Shown: positions 61,801 through 64,000 of the stretch, one piece after another | Layout: each line of letters starts with the position of its first letter | Position numbering within the stretch: the stretch's first letter is position 1 | Assembly (NCBI RefSeq): GCF_000315625.1 | Contig: NW_005434636.1 | Location: forward strand, 107,570-171,569 | Length of the DNA: 64,000 nt | DNA from: Guillardia theta CCMP2712 | Lineage: Eukaryota; Cryptophyceae; Pyrenomonadales; Geminigeraceae | Reading direction: 5' to 3' | Program-made: the position numbers and the translations under genes | Notes under the pieces: model-generated | What the model saw: the letters and a program-made list of their open reading frames with translations, nothing else | The model's database searches: none | What the model was told of the DNA's origin: nothing

Positions 61801-64000
61801 CCTCTGCTGTGATTTCTCCGATGTTGTCCTCTTGCCGAGGTCTTGCCGTTGCGTCCACAGACTGTTGCTGTTCCTCAACGGCGACATCTTCATCATCCGT
61901 CCTCTCTGTTTCTTTCGCGACCACTAGTTGAGAGTTCTTTTCTGCAGCATTCGATTCTTGTGCATCAGATGAATTCTCAGGCATGATGGTTTCCGACTCG
62001 GAACCTTTCGAGCTATCATGCAACAAGTTCTCGTCTGCACCAACCTTGGGATGTTCGTCAGTGGGCAACGTATCGGGATTCGCTGAGTTGATCTCCTCCT
62101 CCGGCAAGGGCTCAAGACGGAGAAGGAATCTGATTGCAGCATCCCTTACACTCTCCAAGATCTGATCCAGATCGACTGCAGATATCAACTCTTTCCCTCT
62201 CGACAAGGATATCCCCACAACTTTTTCGATCAAATTCTGTAGGAGCAAGATCATTCGATTTAAAATCATCGCATTCAGAACCTGAGTGAAATAGCCCAAC
62301 ATCGCCTCCAGACGTCGGATACCGTTGTTGCTCAAACTCTTAAGGCTTCCTCCCGCACATGACGGATGGAGCTCCTTGATCTGACGCTTCATCGTTTCTT
62401 TCGGAACAGATACTGCAGTGCTTGGAAGTTCCGAGCCTCTGACGCTCTGCTTCAGATCTCGGGAATGAATGGGTCATTTAAAATTACCTCAGAACTTCAC
62501 CTACACTACTTCTTGGCTCTTGTGGAATCCATTTACGGATGGCCTTGCCAAAGAGTCAGTACACGAGGGAAACTCTTTGACAGGTTTGCTACCTTCTTGA
62601 TGGATGTTTCCGAGAAAGTACAACTCAGTTCAGGCCGACCCAGCAAGCCTCCCATGAATTGATAACAGATGAGCTTCAATCGGTCTTTGGCATCGTTATC
62701 CACTCGCAGCTTCCTCGCGCTGGAGTCCAACTTCAAGGCTTTGTCCACCATAAGGGCAGACGCAGGCTGCCTATTCCTCTTGGCTTTTGGCTTGTCGTCC
62801 TTCTCTGAGGGAATGTAAATCCTTCTTGTCCTGGGCTTTCTTGCTTTTGTCTCTTGTACTTCGTCGTCTTCGGTTTCATCACCTCCGGACTTTTCTGATT
62901 CAGTTACATCGCCAGCATTGTCCTCTGAATCTGTGGCGAAGGAGCTCATAGCCTTGCGTCGAGGTGTTCGTGTAGTTCGTGTGCGCGGCCTCCTTGCTGA
63001 GTTGGAAGAAGTTGATTTGATTACCTTCCTTTCCTTGGCCTTGCTCAAGGAATAGTTTGCTTTTTGATAGTCATCAGCAAATGTCAAGCCTTTCTCAAAG
63101 AAATCCTTTGCATATTCATCGTGCTCCCACAATCCTGACTCATGCAGATCGTCTCCCTGAGGAGCTTGCCCAACATTGTTTGATTCCTTGTTGGCAGACA
63201 TTGCGATGGGCTCATCATCATCACTGTCATTCTCAGCAGTGCTCGCCTTCGAAAGCAGAAACTTCTTCCTTGAACTTTGGGTTTTGCCCTGCTTGTTAGC
63301 GACTTTGTCACTTTCTGATTTCATGTCAGAATCGTTTTCCGACTTTTCATCTTCAGTTACATCGCCAACATCCATGCCAACTGGTTCGTTGTCGTTCACT
63401 GCAGTGGCATTATCTTTGACAATTTCCTTCCCATTTTCCGTTTCTTGAACAGAGGACGGTTCTGGCTTTGATTCGCAAACCTGTCCTGTCGTAGTTGATA
63501 AATCGCTGAAAACTGCTTGTGAAGACAGTTCTCCCTTTGATTCCAACGCTTTTTCTGTCGTAGATGATGAATTCGTCTTTGAGTCCAACACTTTTGGTAA
63601 ATTCATCTTCGACACACCTGATAGATAAAAATTCAGAATTGAGACATGCAAGATGGCTGTCACTCACAATCCTTGAGTCTCTTCTTCAGGTACTCTTTCT
63701 TCCGATGAGGGACGTGAATTCCAACAATCTTGCGACCGCAAGTCGTCGCTACTCGCACAACCTGATCATGATTTTCAGAACGGCGTTAGAAAGTTCCGAG
63801 TCACTGACCTTCACACTAAATTCATCGTCGCGAGGATTCTTGATCGCAACAGATTTTTTGATTTCCTCCCAAAAAGGAAATACTGATCCAGTAAGAATGT
63901 TATACACATACATTCTTTTCTTGTAAACACAAACATCTTTGCCTTTACAGCTTGATGATCTTGCACTGTGCCCGCAATGATCCTTTGAGTACTCATAAAT
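58874..64000 (-). CDS. large chromatin-reader protein: histone-fold-like, two PHD fingers, Tudor-like and SWIB-like regions (5' partial)
   Basis: The right end of the window cuts the N-terminus. Exons: about 63950-63808 (RMYVYNILTGSVFPFWEEI), about 63760-63670 (VVRVATTCGRKIVGIHVPHR), about 63620-62590 (acidic and basic: ARRPRTRTTRTPRRK) and about 62427-58874. The last begins KRQIKELHPSCAGGSLKSLS and NGIRRLEAMLGYFTQVLNAM, resembling a histone-fold helix pair. PHD finger 1 is CTQGCKKERKWDSRSFMICC with DTCNVWFHGECIGV; PHD 2 includes MVFCEACEVWFHGPCVGLEE. Between them is a Tudor/PWWP-like strand set (LVGKDIMYFWNDSSKWFQCR). Then a SWIB/MDM2-like helix set (LSRPLAEFVGRDRMARKEAM; YIKLHDLFDPDDDGYILPDD). 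A long acidic region follows, with two copies of an acidic helix motif at the C-terminus. Such domains read histone marks. Stop at 58874-58876. No enzyme domain seen. Confidence 0.8.

Noticed and set aside
58900-62662. Many + strand open frames opposite the PHD/SWIB gene
   Set aside because: They are antisense shadows of a long, stop-free minus exon with recognisable domains.

Overview
This is a eukaryotic nuclear segment from a cryptophyte alga, most probably Guillardia theta. The main evidence is the intron-split type-1 rhodopsin at 22931-23805: its translation matches, from memory, the published Guillardia rhodopsin known as GtR3. Supporting signs are many short GT-AG introns (49, 47 and 50 nt in the rhodopsin gene), codons that often end in C or G, abundant microsatellites, two 100-N assembly gaps, and a typical eukaryotic gene set. 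No bacterial operons, CRISPR arrays, rRNA or tRNA genes, or intact transposons were seen. Exon limits were read by eye from splice sites and reading frame. Starts and stops given as exact are in-frame codons; internal exon borders are estimates unless exact numbers are given.

Layout from left to right: end of an unknown + gene (1-692); a very large - strand TPR protein (947-9698); + NAD-type methylene-tetrahydrofolate dehydrogenase (10181-11694); - MMAA/MeaB-type GTPase (11868-13489); + S/T-P-rich basic nuclear-type protein (14331-17598); - BTB/BACK protein (17712-20917); + rhodopsin (22931-23805); - NADPH-cytochrome P450 reductase (23857-26698); + V-ATPase subunit C (28148-30571); - CobW/P47K GTPase with unusual insertions (30826-33249); + poorly resolved genes (34184-39444); - C2HC zinc-finger protein (39476-41402); + SPF30/SMNDC1-type Tudor splicing factor (42471-44402); - membrane protein with a TIR-like domain (44890-46807); + WW-domain protein and an unclear downstream + gene (47488-51287); - nitrobindin-like protein (51351-about 53338); two tandem - RWP-RK genes (55854-56391 and 57169-57730); and a large - chromatin-reader gene with histone-fold-like, PHD, Tudor-like and SWIB-like regions that runs off the right end (58874-64000).

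Up to about 51 kb the genes alternate strand almost perfectly. Tail-to-tail pairs are separated by only about 50-490 bp, while head-to-head pairs share longer intergenic stretches. These stretches hold the oddest DNA: islands of nearly pure G+C, a perfect 16-bp inverted repeat, and C-rich tracts that switch to G-rich.

The genes are mostly housekeeping and do not form one pathway. Loose themes are one-carbon and B12 metabolism (dehydrogenase next to MMAA), membrane energetics (rhodopsin, V-ATPase), metal or cofactor GTPases (MMAA, CobW) and nuclear regulation (RWP-RK, PHD/SWIB, SPF30, WW, BTB).
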